A DNA stretch of 64,000 nucleotides from Elusimicrobiota bacterium (GCA_041660925.1 JBAZVI010000008.1:62001-126000); one strand, 5' to 3'. Positions 33,229 through 42,242 are shown, counted from the first letter of the stretch. Numbers and translations are program-made. The notes: generated from the sequence alone by a model not told the origin.

Positions 33229-34898
33229 CGGAAGCCTTCGCCTCCCGCGCCGGAGCCGACGGGCGCAAGCGCGCCGATGTGCCCGCCGCCGCGGCCGCGC
33301 CCGATGAGCGGAGATTCGAGGCTCAGCCGGTAGTCGCCCTTGAGCCGCTCGGCGAAGAGGGGGTCCACGGAGAGGTCGCTCTCCTTCTTGAGCCCGACGT
33401 CCTTCCCCCCTTCGGATGCGGCCGCGCAGGAGAGCGCGCCGCGGCCGCCGCCGGAGCAGAGGTTCCCCTCGAAGTAGTCGTTGTAGCCGCCGCTGAGGCG
33501 GCAGCCGTCCTGGCAGAGCAGGAGCGTCGGACTCCCCGCGAGGATGGAGTCATAGAGCTCCGCACGACCCGCCTCCACGACGAGCCCGCGCGCGCGGTTG
33601 TCGGCCAAAGTGAGCGCGCGCAGGCCCGCGGTGCTGTCTCCCGCCACGACCAGCCCGTCGTTGTTCTCGTGCGAGACGGCGCGCAGGACCTTGGCCTCGG
33701 CGCCGTCGTGGAGCAGGAAGCCGATCCCCGCCAGCCGCGCGCGACAATCCTCCAGGACCACCTCGCGGGAAGCCTCCACGGCGATCCCGGGCTGCCCCCC
33801 CGTCGCCTGGACCCGGCGAAGGACCGTGCCGTCCGCGCCGCGCACGATGAGCCCGACCGTCTCCAGCGAGGGATTCCCCGCGGTCGGCGCCCGGCGCTGG
33901 GCCGCGATCCGCGAGGAGCGGCCGCCGGTGCGGTCCGCGGCGGACGGGACCGTCTTGGGCGCGGCGATCGCCCGCTCGACCGTCAGGTCCTCGACGACGG
34001 TCCCCCGGGCGTCCCGGATGAAGAGCCCTCCGGTGAGGACGGTCTTCTCCCCCTCCCCCCGGAGCGTGCGCTCGGGCATCCGCACCTCGAGGGGCTCCGC
34101 GTAGCGGCCGGCGCGCAGGAGCAGCGTGTCGCCGGGGACCGAACGCAGAAGGGCTCCGAGCGGGGTGCGGAAGTCCCCGCTCCCGTCCTGGGCCACGACC
34201 AGCGTCTTCGGCGCGCGCGCGGCCGGCTTGTCGAGCGGAGGCGTCTCGAGGCCCTCGCCGTCCTTGAGCGTGATCGGGACCTGCGGCTTCTTCTTGCTGT
34301 AGTAGGAGCGCAGCCCCACGAGCACGGTCTCGCCGGGCCTGCGGCCGGCGAGCGCGGCCTTGACCTCGTCGATGCTCGCGACCTTCCGGCCGTCGAGCGT
34401 CTCGATGAAGACGGGATTGGGCGGCCACCGCATCGAGCGCATCGCCGCCTCCAGCGCGGAATCCTTGGGAGCGCCCTCGAGCTTGAGCCCTCCCGCACCG
34501 GGCGTGGCCATCAGGCCGAGCGCCGCGGGGAAGCCTCCGAGCGTGCAGGACAGCGTGCGCGAAGAGCCCTCCCGGCGCGCCTCGAAGACGACCTTCGCGC
34601 CGGCGCCCTTCGCCTTGAGCTGCGAGAGCTCGGCGAACGGGGCTCCGTCGATGAGCGCGAGGAAGTCCCCCGCCTCGATGGCGCAATCGGCGGCCGGGCT
34701 CCCGCTCATCACCGCCAGCACGAGCTGACCGGGGAGGTCCTCCGGCACCCCCAGGTCCTTGCGGAGCTCCGGTCCGGCGGCGTCGGCGGTTCGGACGCCG
34801 AGCCGGCCGCCGGGCGCGTACGGAGCCTCGACGCGCACGGGAGCGCCGGAACAGGCGGCGAGGACGGAGCAGGAGACGGCGAGGAGGAGCTTTCTCAT
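33225..34898 (-). CDS. PDZ and right-handed beta-helix lipoprotein
   Basis: The 557-residue product has a lipoprotein signal (LLLAVSCSVLAAC). Two PDZ-like regions follow (about 30-125, around AVMSGSPAADCAIEAGDFLALIDG, and about 130-210). A pectate-lyase-like parallel beta-helix (about 230-500) starts at TLVVAQDGSGDFRTPLGALLRSVPGDTLLL with repeated short strands. No catalytic residues of a lyase are obvious, so it may bind surface polymer or act as a scaffold. Its ATG overlaps the stop of the TPR gene (ATGA), and its stop overlaps the FecR gene start. Confidence 0.78.
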   Translation of the reverse strand: MRKLLLAVSCSVLAACSGAPVRVEAPYAPGGRLGVRTADAAGPELRKDLGVPEDLPGQLVLAVMSGSPAADCAIEAGDFLALIDGAPFAELSQLKAKGAGAKVVFEARREGSSRTLSCTLGGFPAALGLMATPGAGGLKLEGAPKDSALEAAMRSMRWPPNPVFIETLDGRKVASIDEVKAALAGRRPGETVLVGLRSYYSKKKPQVPITLKDGEGLETPPLDKPAARAPKTLVVAQDGSGDFRTPLGALLRSVPGDTLLLRAGRYAEPLEVRMPERTLRGEGEKTVLTGGLFIRDARGTVVEDLTVERAIAAPKTVPSAADRTGGRSSRIAAQRRAPTAGNPSLETVGLIVRGADGTVLRRVQATGGQPGIAVEASREVVLEDCRARLAGIGFLLHDGAEAKVLRAVSHENNDGLVVAGDSTAGLRALTLADNRARGLVVEAGRAELYDSILAGSPTLLLCQDGCRLSGGYNDYFEGNLCSGGGRGALSCAAASEGGKDVGLKKESDLSVDPLFAERLKGDYRLSLESPLIGRGRGGGHIGALAPVGSGAGGEGFR

Positions 34899-35872
34899 TG
34901 GATCCTTATCCTTTGCGGGGCGTTGAGCCCGGAGCGCACGGCGCGCAGGCGCTCCATCCGGCTCTTCACGTCGGCCGCGCGCGGGTCGCCCGGCGCGGTC
35001 TCCAAGAACGATCGATACTCGGCGAGGGCGGCCTCGGAGTGCGCGAGGAAGGCGCCCTTGCCCCTCATGGCCTGCTGTTCGCGCAGAAGACCGGCGGCCC
35101 GATAGGGCTCCGGCCACCAGGGCGCGAGCGCCTGCGCGGCGGCGAACGCGGCTCCCGCCTGGACCCAGCGGCCGGAAGCGGCCTCGAGACGGCCTTTCTC
35201 GAAGACCTCGGCCGCCTCGGCCGGGAGCGGCGGCCCGGGCTTGAGGCCGCGCGCCAAGCGCGCGACCTTCCGGCCGAGCGCTGCGCGGTCCGGCGCCTCT
35301 GGATGCAGGAGAAGATAGCGCACGTACTCCGCGACCGCCAGACGGCGGCGGCCGAGCTTCTCGTCGGCGAGCGCGAGGTTGTAGCGCGCGCGCGACGAGC
35401 CGGGGTCCAGCGCGAGCGCCTCCTCGAAGAGGGCGCGCGCCTCCGGCATGCGCGCGGAACCGGCGAGGCGGACCCCTTCGTCGGCCAGCCGCTTCGAGGC
35501 GCCCTGAAGATAGGCCTTCAGCTCGGCGGCGCTCACGCCGAAGGAGGCTTCGGCCGAGAGCGCGCCGCAGCGTCCGCGGGCGGCGAGCGACGCGCCTCCT
35601 TTCTCGGGCAGCACGTAGGAGAGCTGGCGGGAATCGAAGCGCGCGACGCCGGAGGCCTCCGCGCGCTCCTCGCGCGTGAGTCCGCCGGGCAGCGTCAGGA
35701 CGACCCTCGCCCCGGCGCAGGGGACCTCGCCCTTCGGGAAGACCCGCAGGACGCGCACGCCCAGGACGGGGTCGCTCCCGGCGGGACGCAGGAGTTCGAG
35801 CCGGAGAGGTTCGACGGCGGCGGACGACGACGCCGCTCCGAGCAGGACGGCGAGGAGAAGGCTACTTCCCAT
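34895..35872 (-). CDS. Exported TPR protein
   Basis: A 325-residue protein with signal peptide (about 1-18) and an Ig-like or beta-rich N-terminal domain (about 20-115). Tetratricopeptide repeats (about 125-310) include RMPEARALFEEALALDPGSSRARYNLALADEKLGRRRLAVAEY and a further helical pair. TPRs usually hold protein partners together; here the partners are probably the other operon products in the envelope. The start lies 11 bases inside the upstream gene, and the stop overlaps the next ATG. Confidence 0.8.
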   Translation of the reverse strand: MGSSLLLAVLLGAASSSAAVEPLRLELLRPAGSDPVLGVRVLRVFPKGEVPCAGARVVLTLPGGLTREERAEASGVARFDSRQLSYVLPEKGGASLAARGRCGALSAEASFGVSAAELKAYLQGASKRLADEGVRLAGSARMPEARALFEEALALDPGSSRARYNLALADEKLGRRRLAVAEYVRYLLLHPEAPDRAALGRKVARLARGLKPGPPLPAEAAEVFEKGRLEAASGRWVQAGAAFAAAQALAPWWPEPYRAAGLLREQQAMRGKGAFLAHSEAALAEYRSFLETAPGDPRAADVKSRMERLRAVRSGLNAPQRIRIQ

Positions 35873-36914
35873 CGCCGAACTCCTGGAAGAGCGCGTCGAG
35901 CTTGCCCTTGTCCTCTCCGGCTTTATCGAGCCGGTCGGCGACGGAGCGCCCCTTCTTTCCGGCCTCCTCCGCCTCGCGCCGCAGGCGCTCCTCCTCCGCC
36001 CTCGCCGCCTCGAGCTCCCGGCGCGCCGCCGCCTCCTGCTCGCGCGCCGCCTCGAGCATGCTGCGGCCTTCGGGCTCCGCGGCCGCCTTCTCCCCGGCCT
36101 TCACGGCCTCGGCGAGGGCGGCTTCGGCGCGGCGAGCCCGTTCCCGTTCCAGCCCCGCGCGCGCGGAGGACTCTCCCGCCTTCGCGAAAAGGTCGGCGGC
36201 GAGCTCGGCCGCCTTGCGCCGCTTCTCGAGGACGACCGGGTCCGGCATCGGGACCTGGGGGAGCTCGCAGCCCGCCGCCGCGACGCCGGAGACCCGGCCG
36301 CTCACGGCGTCGGCGGACTGGCGCAGAAGCAGTTCGGCCTCGTCGTCGTTGCCCGGGGTCGCCGCGCGGACCGCCTCCTTTCCCAGGCAGGCGCTCAGCA
36401 TCAGGGCCGCGGGCAGGTCGGGGGTCTTCGGCGGAAGGGCGTCGGCCGGCACGCCGCTGAGCTGCGCGACGAGGGCTTTGCGGAGCTCGCTCTCCGGCCC
36501 CTTGAAGGCGTCGAAGGCCTTGAGCGCTTCCTCATAGACGGGGTTCGGGATGTACTCCGGCTCCGGCGGGGGAGGCGGGGGCTCGTAGGCGGGCGCCGCC
36601 GGGGCCGCAGGCGGGTTCAGCACGGCGTTCAGGAAAGACTGCATGAACATGAGCCCGACCTGCTGGTCGAAGCTCATCTTTCCCCCTCCACCCCCGGAGC
36701 GGGAATGGGACTTCCCCGAGTGCGCGGGGGCGCGTCCGTCCGAGCAGTCGGGCGAGGAGTTCCTCCCTCTGCAGGTGCAGTTCAGATGAGGGTGCGAGCT
36801 CCGAAGCGACGCGACCGTTCCGGGGCAGTCGATCTCGAAGCTCTGCGCGGACGCAGCGGGAGAGAACGCGAGGAGGAAGAAAGCCGTGGTGAGCGCGATC
36901 GAGCGCATGGACAT
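35862..36914 (-). CDS. Exported coiled-coil protein of unknown function
   Basis: A 350-residue protein with signal peptide (to about 23, ASAQ), a short Cys-containing segment (DCPGT, NCTC, DCSDG), a Gly/Ser linker and a Pro-rich stretch. A helical middle domain with two further Cys and a strong predicted coiled coil (about 225-330, Ala/Glu/Arg rich) follow. No known family was recognised. A second ATG two codons on (36908) is equally possible as the start. It is the second gene of the metzincin operon. Confidence 0.7.
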   Translation of the reverse strand: MSMRSIALTTAFFLLAFSPAASAQSFEIDCPGTVASLRSSHPHLNCTCRGRNSSPDCSDGRAPAHSGKSHSRSGGGGGKMSFDQQVGLMFMQSFLNAVLNPPAAPAAPAYEPPPPPPEPEYIPNPVYEEALKAFDAFKGPESELRKALVAQLSGVPADALPPKTPDLPAALMLSACLGKEAVRAATPGNDDEAELLLRQSADAVSGRVSGVAAAGCELPQVPMPDPVVLEKRRKAAELAADLFAKAGESSARAGLERERARRAEAALAEAVKAGEKAAAEPEGRSMLEAAREQEAAARRELEAARAEEERLRREAEEAGKKGRSVADRLDKAGEDKGKLDALFQEFGDGK

Positions 36915-36945
36915 GGGGGAGAAGCCCGTCGGAAGCGATTTTCGC

Positions 36946-38874
36946 TTATCTCGAGCGGGCCGACAAGCGGGAGAGCGCGGCGCGCACGCGCAGGAACAGC
37001 CAGAAGGCGACGATGGGAAGCGTGAACGCCCAGGTCGGTATGCCCCAGAACGCCTCGGCGCCGCCGAGTTCGAGGCCGGGATGGGTCTTCACCGGCGAGG
37101 CCGGGACCTGCACGCTCATCAAGGGGTCGTCGAGGTTCTCGGACTTGCGCACGACCCCCCGCAGGGAACGCCGCCCCCGTCCGCTCGACGGGAGCTCCGA
37201 ATGGCGCGGCCCGGCGTTCGGCGCCTGCCCCGTGTACGCCGTAAGGAGGGGTCTCGGACCCTTCAAAGCGCGGAGGAACCCATAGGCGGCTTGGAAATGC
37301 CGGGCGCGGAGGACCCCTCCGTCCCCCATGACGCTCCCGACGGTCCGAGCGTGGATGCTCCGGCGCGTCGCTCCGTCGTAGACCTCCGTATAGTCGTCGC
37401 GCAGGCCCAGGACGTGCCCGAACTCGTGGGCCGGAGTCGTGTAGCGGAACCTCCGGGCGAGGCGGATGCCGTCGGTCGTGACGGCGCTGTTGACGCCCTC
37501 CGTCAGCTTCATGGCGCCCGGCGAGAACGACGCTCCCGGTGCGAGCCGCTGCAGCGCGATCTCGACCCGGAACGAGACCGCCTTCCCGTCGAGCATGAAG
37601 ACCCCGTTCCAATAGTCCTCGATGGAGCGTTTGAAGACGCTCAGGACCCGCTCGTCCTGGAGGTCGGTCTCGAACTCGGCGCGCACGAGGAAGCCGCCGG
37701 GGACTTCCGCCAGGCGGACATGAGAGATATCCGCGCGCCAGGGCCTCAGCGGGATGGGACCGCCCGTGTCCCGTCCCCGGAGCAGCTGCTTCCGGAAGAG
37801 GGTCCCCGTCACCCGGGTCGGCAGGCCCGCGGTCTTGCCGAGCAGGGGCTGGAGCTCGCCGGTCCGGAACGCCTCGAGCTCCTGCGCGCGCGCCTGCACG
37901 AACGCGTCGGAGAACCCGCCCTTCCTCGCGAGGCGCAGACGCGCCTCGAGCCGGTCCTTCCTCTCCCGGACGGCGCGGAGCTTCTCCAGGATGTCTGCGA
38001 GGCGGAACTCCACGACCTCCGTGCGTTCGGCGACAGCGCGGCCGGCGAGGGGGACGGGCTCCGGGACCTGCCAGGGCAGCGTCGCCGGACGCGCGGAGCC
38101 GTCCTTCTTCGAGAGCGCCGCGAGCTCGCGCTCGAGAGCGAAGCGGCGGGCGAACTCCTCGACGAAGACGTCCTCGGCGAAGAAGTCGGCGAGGTCCGCC
38201 GCGACGAGCTCCGCGACCGGCGCCGGCAGGCCGGGCGTGCGGCGCAGACCCTCGAGCCAGCCGCCGTAGCGGCGGAGCAGGGAGACCGCGAGCGGCCAGC
38301 GCTCGCCGGGCGGGAGCGCGCTCTGGAGGACGAGGTTCATGCTCGCGTACATCCCGTCGAGGATCGGTGCGAGCGCTCCCGGCGTCTCCCGGAGGACCGC
38401 ATGGAGCCGCGCGCCCTCGGCGGGGTCCTCGGAGAGCACCGCGCGCAGGACGGCGAAGCGGACCCTCGCCGCGGCGCGGTCCTCCTCCGGGACGGTCAGC
38501 GACAGAAGGGAGTCGAAGCCGACCTGCCGGAGAGGGCCCGCGGGCGGGAGTTCCGTCGAAGCGACCCGGCGTCCAGCGCCCGCGACGGGGACGAGCACGG
38601 CGGAAGGGACGACGGCCTCGACGCGCGGCTGAGGGGAAGCCGTGAGCGCGAGCGGCCAGTGCGCCGAGAACGGAGAGAGGGTCGTCGGCGGGAGACTCAG
38701 CGCCGCGTCGCTCTTGAGCTGCGCCCCGCTCACGCTCAGGGCGGGAAGCGAGGCGACGGGAGCGGCCGCGCGCACGGGAAGAACCTGCTGTGAGCGCGAA
38801 GGGACGGACAGGCCGGCGGTCAGAAGGAAGGCTGCGGCCGCCCGAAAAAGACCTTGCCGCGTCGTGGGTGCCAT
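36946..38874 (-). CDS. Secreted, membrane-anchored metzincin-type protease
   Basis: The protein (about 642 residues) has a signal peptide (about 1-28), a Pro/Ala/Val-rich linker (about 30-110) and a large helical region. A catalytic domain carries the metzincin zinc motif HEFGHVLGLRDDY (HExxHxxGxxD) and a Met-turn candidate GSVMGDG. A C-terminal membrane segment (WAFTLPIVAFWLFL) with an Arg-rich tail should anchor it. The motif is unusual for having Asp as third ligand, as in some archaemetzincin-like or snapalysin-like enzymes. The ATG at 38874 is preferred over GTG at 38877 because the -10 ends 7 bases before it. It heads a five-gene operon. Confidence 0.8.
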   Translation of the reverse strand: MAPTTRQGLFRAAAAFLLTAGLSVPSRSQQVLPVRAAAPVASLPALSVSGAQLKSDAALSLPPTTLSPFSAHWPLALTASPQPRVEAVVPSAVLVPVAGAGRRVASTELPPAGPLRQVGFDSLLSLTVPEEDRAAARVRFAVLRAVLSEDPAEGARLHAVLRETPGALAPILDGMYASMNLVLQSALPPGERWPLAVSLLRRYGGWLEGLRRTPGLPAPVAELVAADLADFFAEDVFVEEFARRFALERELAALSKKDGSARPATLPWQVPEPVPLAGRAVAERTEVVEFRLADILEKLRAVRERKDRLEARLRLARKGGFSDAFVQARAQELEAFRTGELQPLLGKTAGLPTRVTGTLFRKQLLRGRDTGGPIPLRPWRADISHVRLAEVPGGFLVRAEFETDLQDERVLSVFKRSIEDYWNGVFMLDGKAVSFRVEIALQRLAPGASFSPGAMKLTEGVNSAVTTDGIRLARRFRYTTPAHEFGHVLGLRDDYTEVYDGATRRSIHARTVGSVMGDGGVLRARHFQAAYGFLRALKGPRPLLTAYTGQAPNAGPRHSELPSSGRGRRSLRGVVRKSENLDDPLMSVQVPASPVKTHPGLELGGAEAFWGIPTWAFTLPIVAFWLFLRVRAALSRLSARSR

Positions 38875-38881
38875 CACGGAT

Positions 38882-38950
38882 ACTTTAACAGGAGAGGCGG
38901 GTGCGGCGGATGAGCCCCTCGGCGCAGAAGGGCGCGTTCAGAAGGTCTAT
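38882..38950 (-). promoter_or_regulatory. Promoter with ATAGACC element for the metzincin operon
   Basis: ATAGACCTTC starts at 38950 on the minus strand. A -10 follows 62-63 bases later, either TTAAAG (38888) or TAAAGT (38887). TAAAGT ends 7 bases before the ATG at 38874. Confidence 0.6.
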
Positions 38951-38975
38951 CCGGCGGGGTTTACAAAAGGGAGGA

Positions 38976-41930
38976 TTACGATTTCCGGCGGACGAGGATG
39001 CGGACGCCGTGAGGCGGGATGTTGACGTACAGCTTCGACCCGCCGTCCTTCGCGTAGCTGCGGTAGTCGTTGCCCGGGTTCATCGCGTCGACGAGCTCGG
39101 TGCCGGGCGGGGTGAGCTTCGCGTCGACCCACATCTCGGCGGAGCGGGCGGCGTCGGCCGTGTTGAGCACGACCACGACCTCCTCGTCGCCGAGGATGCG
39201 GCTGAAGGCGAAGATGCCGGGACCGTTGGGGTCGGACCACCGGACGAACTGCTCGCCGCGGCGGAGCGCGGGATGGGCCTTGCGGATGTCGGCCATCGCG
39301 CGCAGATGCTGGTAGACCGGGTCCTTCGGGTCGAAGTTGTCGCCCTTCGAGCTCGGCGTCTTGAACTTGCCCTCAGGGAACATGTCCTCGCGGTAGCCGT
39401 CCATCCCGAGGTCCACGCCCGGGTTCTGCCGGAAGGCGTGCTCGGTGCCGTAGTAGACGTAGGGGATGCCGACCGTCATCAGCGTGTAGGCGAGCGCCAC
39501 CTTGAGGATGCCGACCGGGTCGTTGGGACGCAGGAAGCGCGGCTTATCCTGATTGTCGAGGAAGCGGACGAGGTAGTTGATGCCGCGCCCGAGCGCCGCG
39601 CCGATCTGGCGGAAACTCTGCTCGAGGATGCTCGTCGGCGCCTGGCCGTGCAGCGCGGCCTCGTCCCAGAAGTAGGCGGGGTAGTTGTAGGCGGCGTCGA
39701 GTCGGCCGTTGCCGAGTTCCGGCTTCAAGGCGTTGGGGTCGCCGTGGTAGAGCTCGCCGAGGATGAGGAAGTTCTTCTTGCCGAGCTTCCCGGCGTACTC
39801 GCGGACCTCCTTGAAGAAGCGGGACCAGAAGGCCGGGTTGACGTGCATGTAGGTGTCGAGGCGGTAGCCGTCGATGTCGGTCTCCTTCATCCACCACTTC
39901 GCCACCGTCAGGAGGATGTCCTGCGTCGACGGGTTCTCCGTGGCCAGCTGGTTGAGCCCGCCGGGGAAGTCCCCGTTCATGACCTGCTCGTGGTTGTTCC
40001 AGTCGTCGATGGAGCCGCGGCGGTGGAAATGCTGGTTCACGGGGTTCGGCGGCTCCTCGGCCTCGGGGTGAAGATGGGTGTTCTGTCCGCCCCCGGACAT
40101 CGCGTACTGCAGCAGCGGGCCGTCCTCGACGCTGCGGAAGACCGCGATCGGCACGCCGTCATAGCGATAGGGCTCCAGAGCCTTCACGACCTCGCGCAGG
40201 TCGGCGTCCCGCGCGATGTCGATCCGGAAACCCCACTCCTGTTCGTCGATGATCCACAGGTAGTCCTTCACGGCCTCAGCCGCCGTCACCCCGGGGATCT
40301 TTCGCAGAGCTTCGCCGTTGGCCGCGGCGAATCGCTTGGCGAGCCCGCCTCGAAGCGCGTCCAGCAGTCCCTTCGGCTTCTGATGACGCTCCATCCGGGG
40401 ATCCGGCTGTCTGCTGGCGTCGGATTCGTTCCCGTCGTAAAGAGCGTAGAGGAGGAAACCGTTGCAGTAGACCGAGATCGCCGCCCCGGAATGAAGATAG
40501 GGCTTCAGCGCTTCCCGGATCACCTGGATGTCCGCGTCTCCGGCCGCCTCGAGCCGGATGCCCCATTGATCGCCGTTGACGAAGTAGTGGCGCCCTCGCT
40601 CGACCTTCAGGCCCTTGATGCCGGGGATGCTCTGCAGGAGCAGCCAGTTGGACTCCGCGACGCGCTTGGCGGGGCCGCCCAGCATCTCATCGAACCAGTT
40701 CGACGACCCCTTGCGGTCCTGGAGCTCGACGGGCTTGATCGGGTAGTTCATCTTCTTGATCGGCTTCGGCGCCCCGAACTTGTAGCCGCCTTCGTACTCC
40801 AGGACGGGACCGGCGTGATTGGCGATCCAGTCGAGGATGACCGTCATGCCGCGCTTGTGGGCCTCGGCGACGAGCTCCTTGAAGTCCGCCATCGTGCCGA
40901 TCTGCGGGTCGACGGCCATGAAGTGCACGGGCCAGTACTGGTGGTAGCCGGCCGGCGGGCTCATCGTCACCGGGTTGATGAGGATGTGCTGCACACCGAG
41001 GTTCTGCAGATAATCGAGGCGCTCGATGAGGCCGCGGATGTTGCCGCCGTGGCGGGTGCGGCCGTCGGCGGGGTCGCCCCAGGTCATGTAGGGCGCCGCC
41101 CGGCCGAAGCGGTCGATGACCAGCGAGTAGATGATGCCGTCGCGCCAGTCCTCGGGCGACGGAGTGTACTTCGCGCCCGCGGGGACCTCGAGCGAGACGT
41201 CCGCCAGAGAGCTCGGCGCCTCGGCCGGCTCCTCCGGCATGTCGGCCCAGCCGACCTCGTCCTTGCCCGAGACGACGCGCTTGCCCTTCTTCTTGGCGGG
41301 GGTGCTCGGATGGTCGTTGCGGGTGTCGAAGGGGTCCTGGAGCTTCTCGACGACGCCGGAGGCGCCGTGGATGACGCCGGAGACGCCGGAGGGCTCGGGC
41401 GTCTGGGCGGCGGGCGCATCGGCGACCGAACCGGCGGGCCCGACGTCAGGGATCGCGGAGGTCTTGGACTGCCCCTGGCCGACCGACTTCGCAGCGCCCT
41501 TCGCGGTCTCACCGAACACCTTGGACGCGTCGGACGTGACGGAAGCCGCGACACGCGGCAAAGAAGCGGCCGGAACATCATGGATGGACTGTTTTTGAAC
41601 GTCGACGGGATAGAGGACGAAGGGGGTGTTCCCTGCGGGGACGGACTTCGCCGCGCGAGACATCCCTTCGATGACGTTCGGGTGCGCTCCGACGCTCGGA
41701 AGGACGCTGCCCATGAGCGGGGCCGCGGTGTTGACCGGGAGGTTGCCGAGCTGGACGGAGGGGACGGTCCCGACCGCGCCCTGGACGCCGGTCCCCGCGT
41801 TGACGCCCGTCTGGCCCTGGGAGACGTTCTGCTGCGCCGAGGCCCCGGAGACGAAAACGCCCTGCTGGAAGGCCAGCAGGGCTGCCGGGAGCAGGGCGAG
41901 GAGCCAACGGCGCGGGAGCCGGTGAATCAT
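38976..41930 (-). CDS. GH13 alpha-amylase-family enzyme with linker and duplicated insert
   Basis: A 984-residue exported enzyme: signal peptide (ending SGASAQ), a Val/Pro/Ser linker to about residue 250, then a GH13 barrel. Conserved regions are DWIANHAGP (I, ~363), DGYRLDTYMH with the nucleophile Asp (II, ~688), ILGELYHG with the acid/base Glu (III, ~726) and FLDNQDKPRF with the third acid (IV, ~790). A C-terminal beta domain ends VRILVRRKS. Between regions I and II lie two tandem copies (about 418-502 and 529-610) of an 85-residue module not typical of GH13. The start ATG is 7 bases after a -10, so it should be leaderless. The substrate is an alpha-glucan by family. Confidence 0.88.
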   Translation of the reverse strand: MIHRLPRRWLLALLPAALLAFQQGVFVSGASAQQNVSQGQTGVNAGTGVQGAVGTVPSVQLGNLPVNTAAPLMGSVLPSVGAHPNVIEGMSRAAKSVPAGNTPFVLYPVDVQKQSIHDVPAASLPRVAASVTSDASKVFGETAKGAAKSVGQGQSKTSAIPDVGPAGSVADAPAAQTPEPSGVSGVIHGASGVVEKLQDPFDTRNDHPSTPAKKKGKRVVSGKDEVGWADMPEEPAEAPSSLADVSLEVPAGAKYTPSPEDWRDGIIYSLVIDRFGRAAPYMTWGDPADGRTRHGGNIRGLIERLDYLQNLGVQHILINPVTMSPPAGYHQYWPVHFMAVDPQIGTMADFKELVAEAHKRGMTVILDWIANHAGPVLEYEGGYKFGAPKPIKKMNYPIKPVELQDRKGSSNWFDEMLGGPAKRVAESNWLLLQSIPGIKGLKVERGRHYFVNGDQWGIRLEAAGDADIQVIREALKPYLHSGAAISVYCNGFLLYALYDGNESDASRQPDPRMERHQKPKGLLDALRGGLAKRFAAANGEALRKIPGVTAAEAVKDYLWIIDEQEWGFRIDIARDADLREVVKALEPYRYDGVPIAVFRSVEDGPLLQYAMSGGGQNTHLHPEAEEPPNPVNQHFHRRGSIDDWNNHEQVMNGDFPGGLNQLATENPSTQDILLTVAKWWMKETDIDGYRLDTYMHVNPAFWSRFFKEVREYAGKLGKKNFLILGELYHGDPNALKPELGNGRLDAAYNYPAYFWDEAALHGQAPTSILEQSFRQIGAALGRGINYLVRFLDNQDKPRFLRPNDPVGILKVALAYTLMTVGIPYVYYGTEHAFRQNPGVDLGMDGYREDMFPEGKFKTPSSKGDNFDPKDPVYQHLRAMADIRKAHPALRRGEQFVRWSDPNGPGIFAFSRILGDEEVVVVLNTADAARSAEMWVDAKLTPPGTELVDAMNPGNDYRSYAKDGGSKLYVNIPPHGVRILVRRKS

Positions 41931-41937
41931 CCTTTGA

Positions 41938-42001
41938 AGTGTAGCCGCATATTAATAGAGGTGCCAGGGCTATCGGCTCCCATCCCCCTGCCAGAGGTCC
42001 C
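41938..42001 (-). promoter_or_regulatory. Promoter of the 984-residue amylase with class II-spaced element
   Basis: On the minus strand GGGACCTCTG (from 42001) precedes GATAGCCCTG, whose ATAG starts at 41973, 30 bases before the -10 TACACT (41943-41938). The same blocks occur before the gene at 44907-46799. Confidence 0.55.
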
Positions 42002-42041
42002 AGGCCATTTTGGGACCTTGGGGTGTCTCTTTTCCCTATCT

Positions 42042-42061
42042 CCCCTTCCCGCGGGAAGGGG
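42042..42061. repeat. C/G-rich palindromic repeat, copy B
   Basis: CCCCTTCCCGCGGGAAGGGG is a perfect 20-bp palindrome, followed by further G runs. It lies between the two amylase genes. Confidence 0.6.
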
Positions 42062-42140
42062 TGAAGGGGTAGGGGGAGCTGATGTCTATTGATTTGCGAG
42101 AGTTTCGCGATACGACGTACGAATGCCGGAAATATCATTC

Positions 42141-42180
42141 CCCCTCCCCCAGCCCCCTCCCGCAGGAAGGGGAGCTAAGG
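42141..42180. repeat. C/G-rich palindromic repeat, copy C
   Basis: A C-rich arm and a G-rich arm around CGCA, with the tail GGAGCTAAGG shared with the copy at 55761. It sits just upstream of the -10 of the second amylase gene. Confidence 0.5.
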
Positions 42181-42199
42181 AAAAGGAACCTCATTGTTA

Positions 42200-42205
42200 T
42201 AGAAT
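42200..42205 (+). promoter_or_regulatory. -10 hexamer of the second amylase gene
   Basis: TAGAAT in the context GTTATAGAAT, 37 bases before the ATG at 42243. An AAGGA site lies 8 bases before the start. Confidence 0.45.
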
Positions 42206-42242
42206 CCTCCGTCACGCACACACCCATAGCAAGGACCCCTCC

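Noticed and set aside
41950..42020. Cyclic-di-GMP or other known riboswitch in the shared upstream blocks
   Set aside because: The blocks lie upstream of the -10, so they are not transcribed, and no riboswitch consensus fits.
38901..42092. 1063-codon open frame opposite the GH13 amylase
   Set aside because: The amylase on the minus strand has all catalytic regions, and the opposite translation has no recognisable domain.
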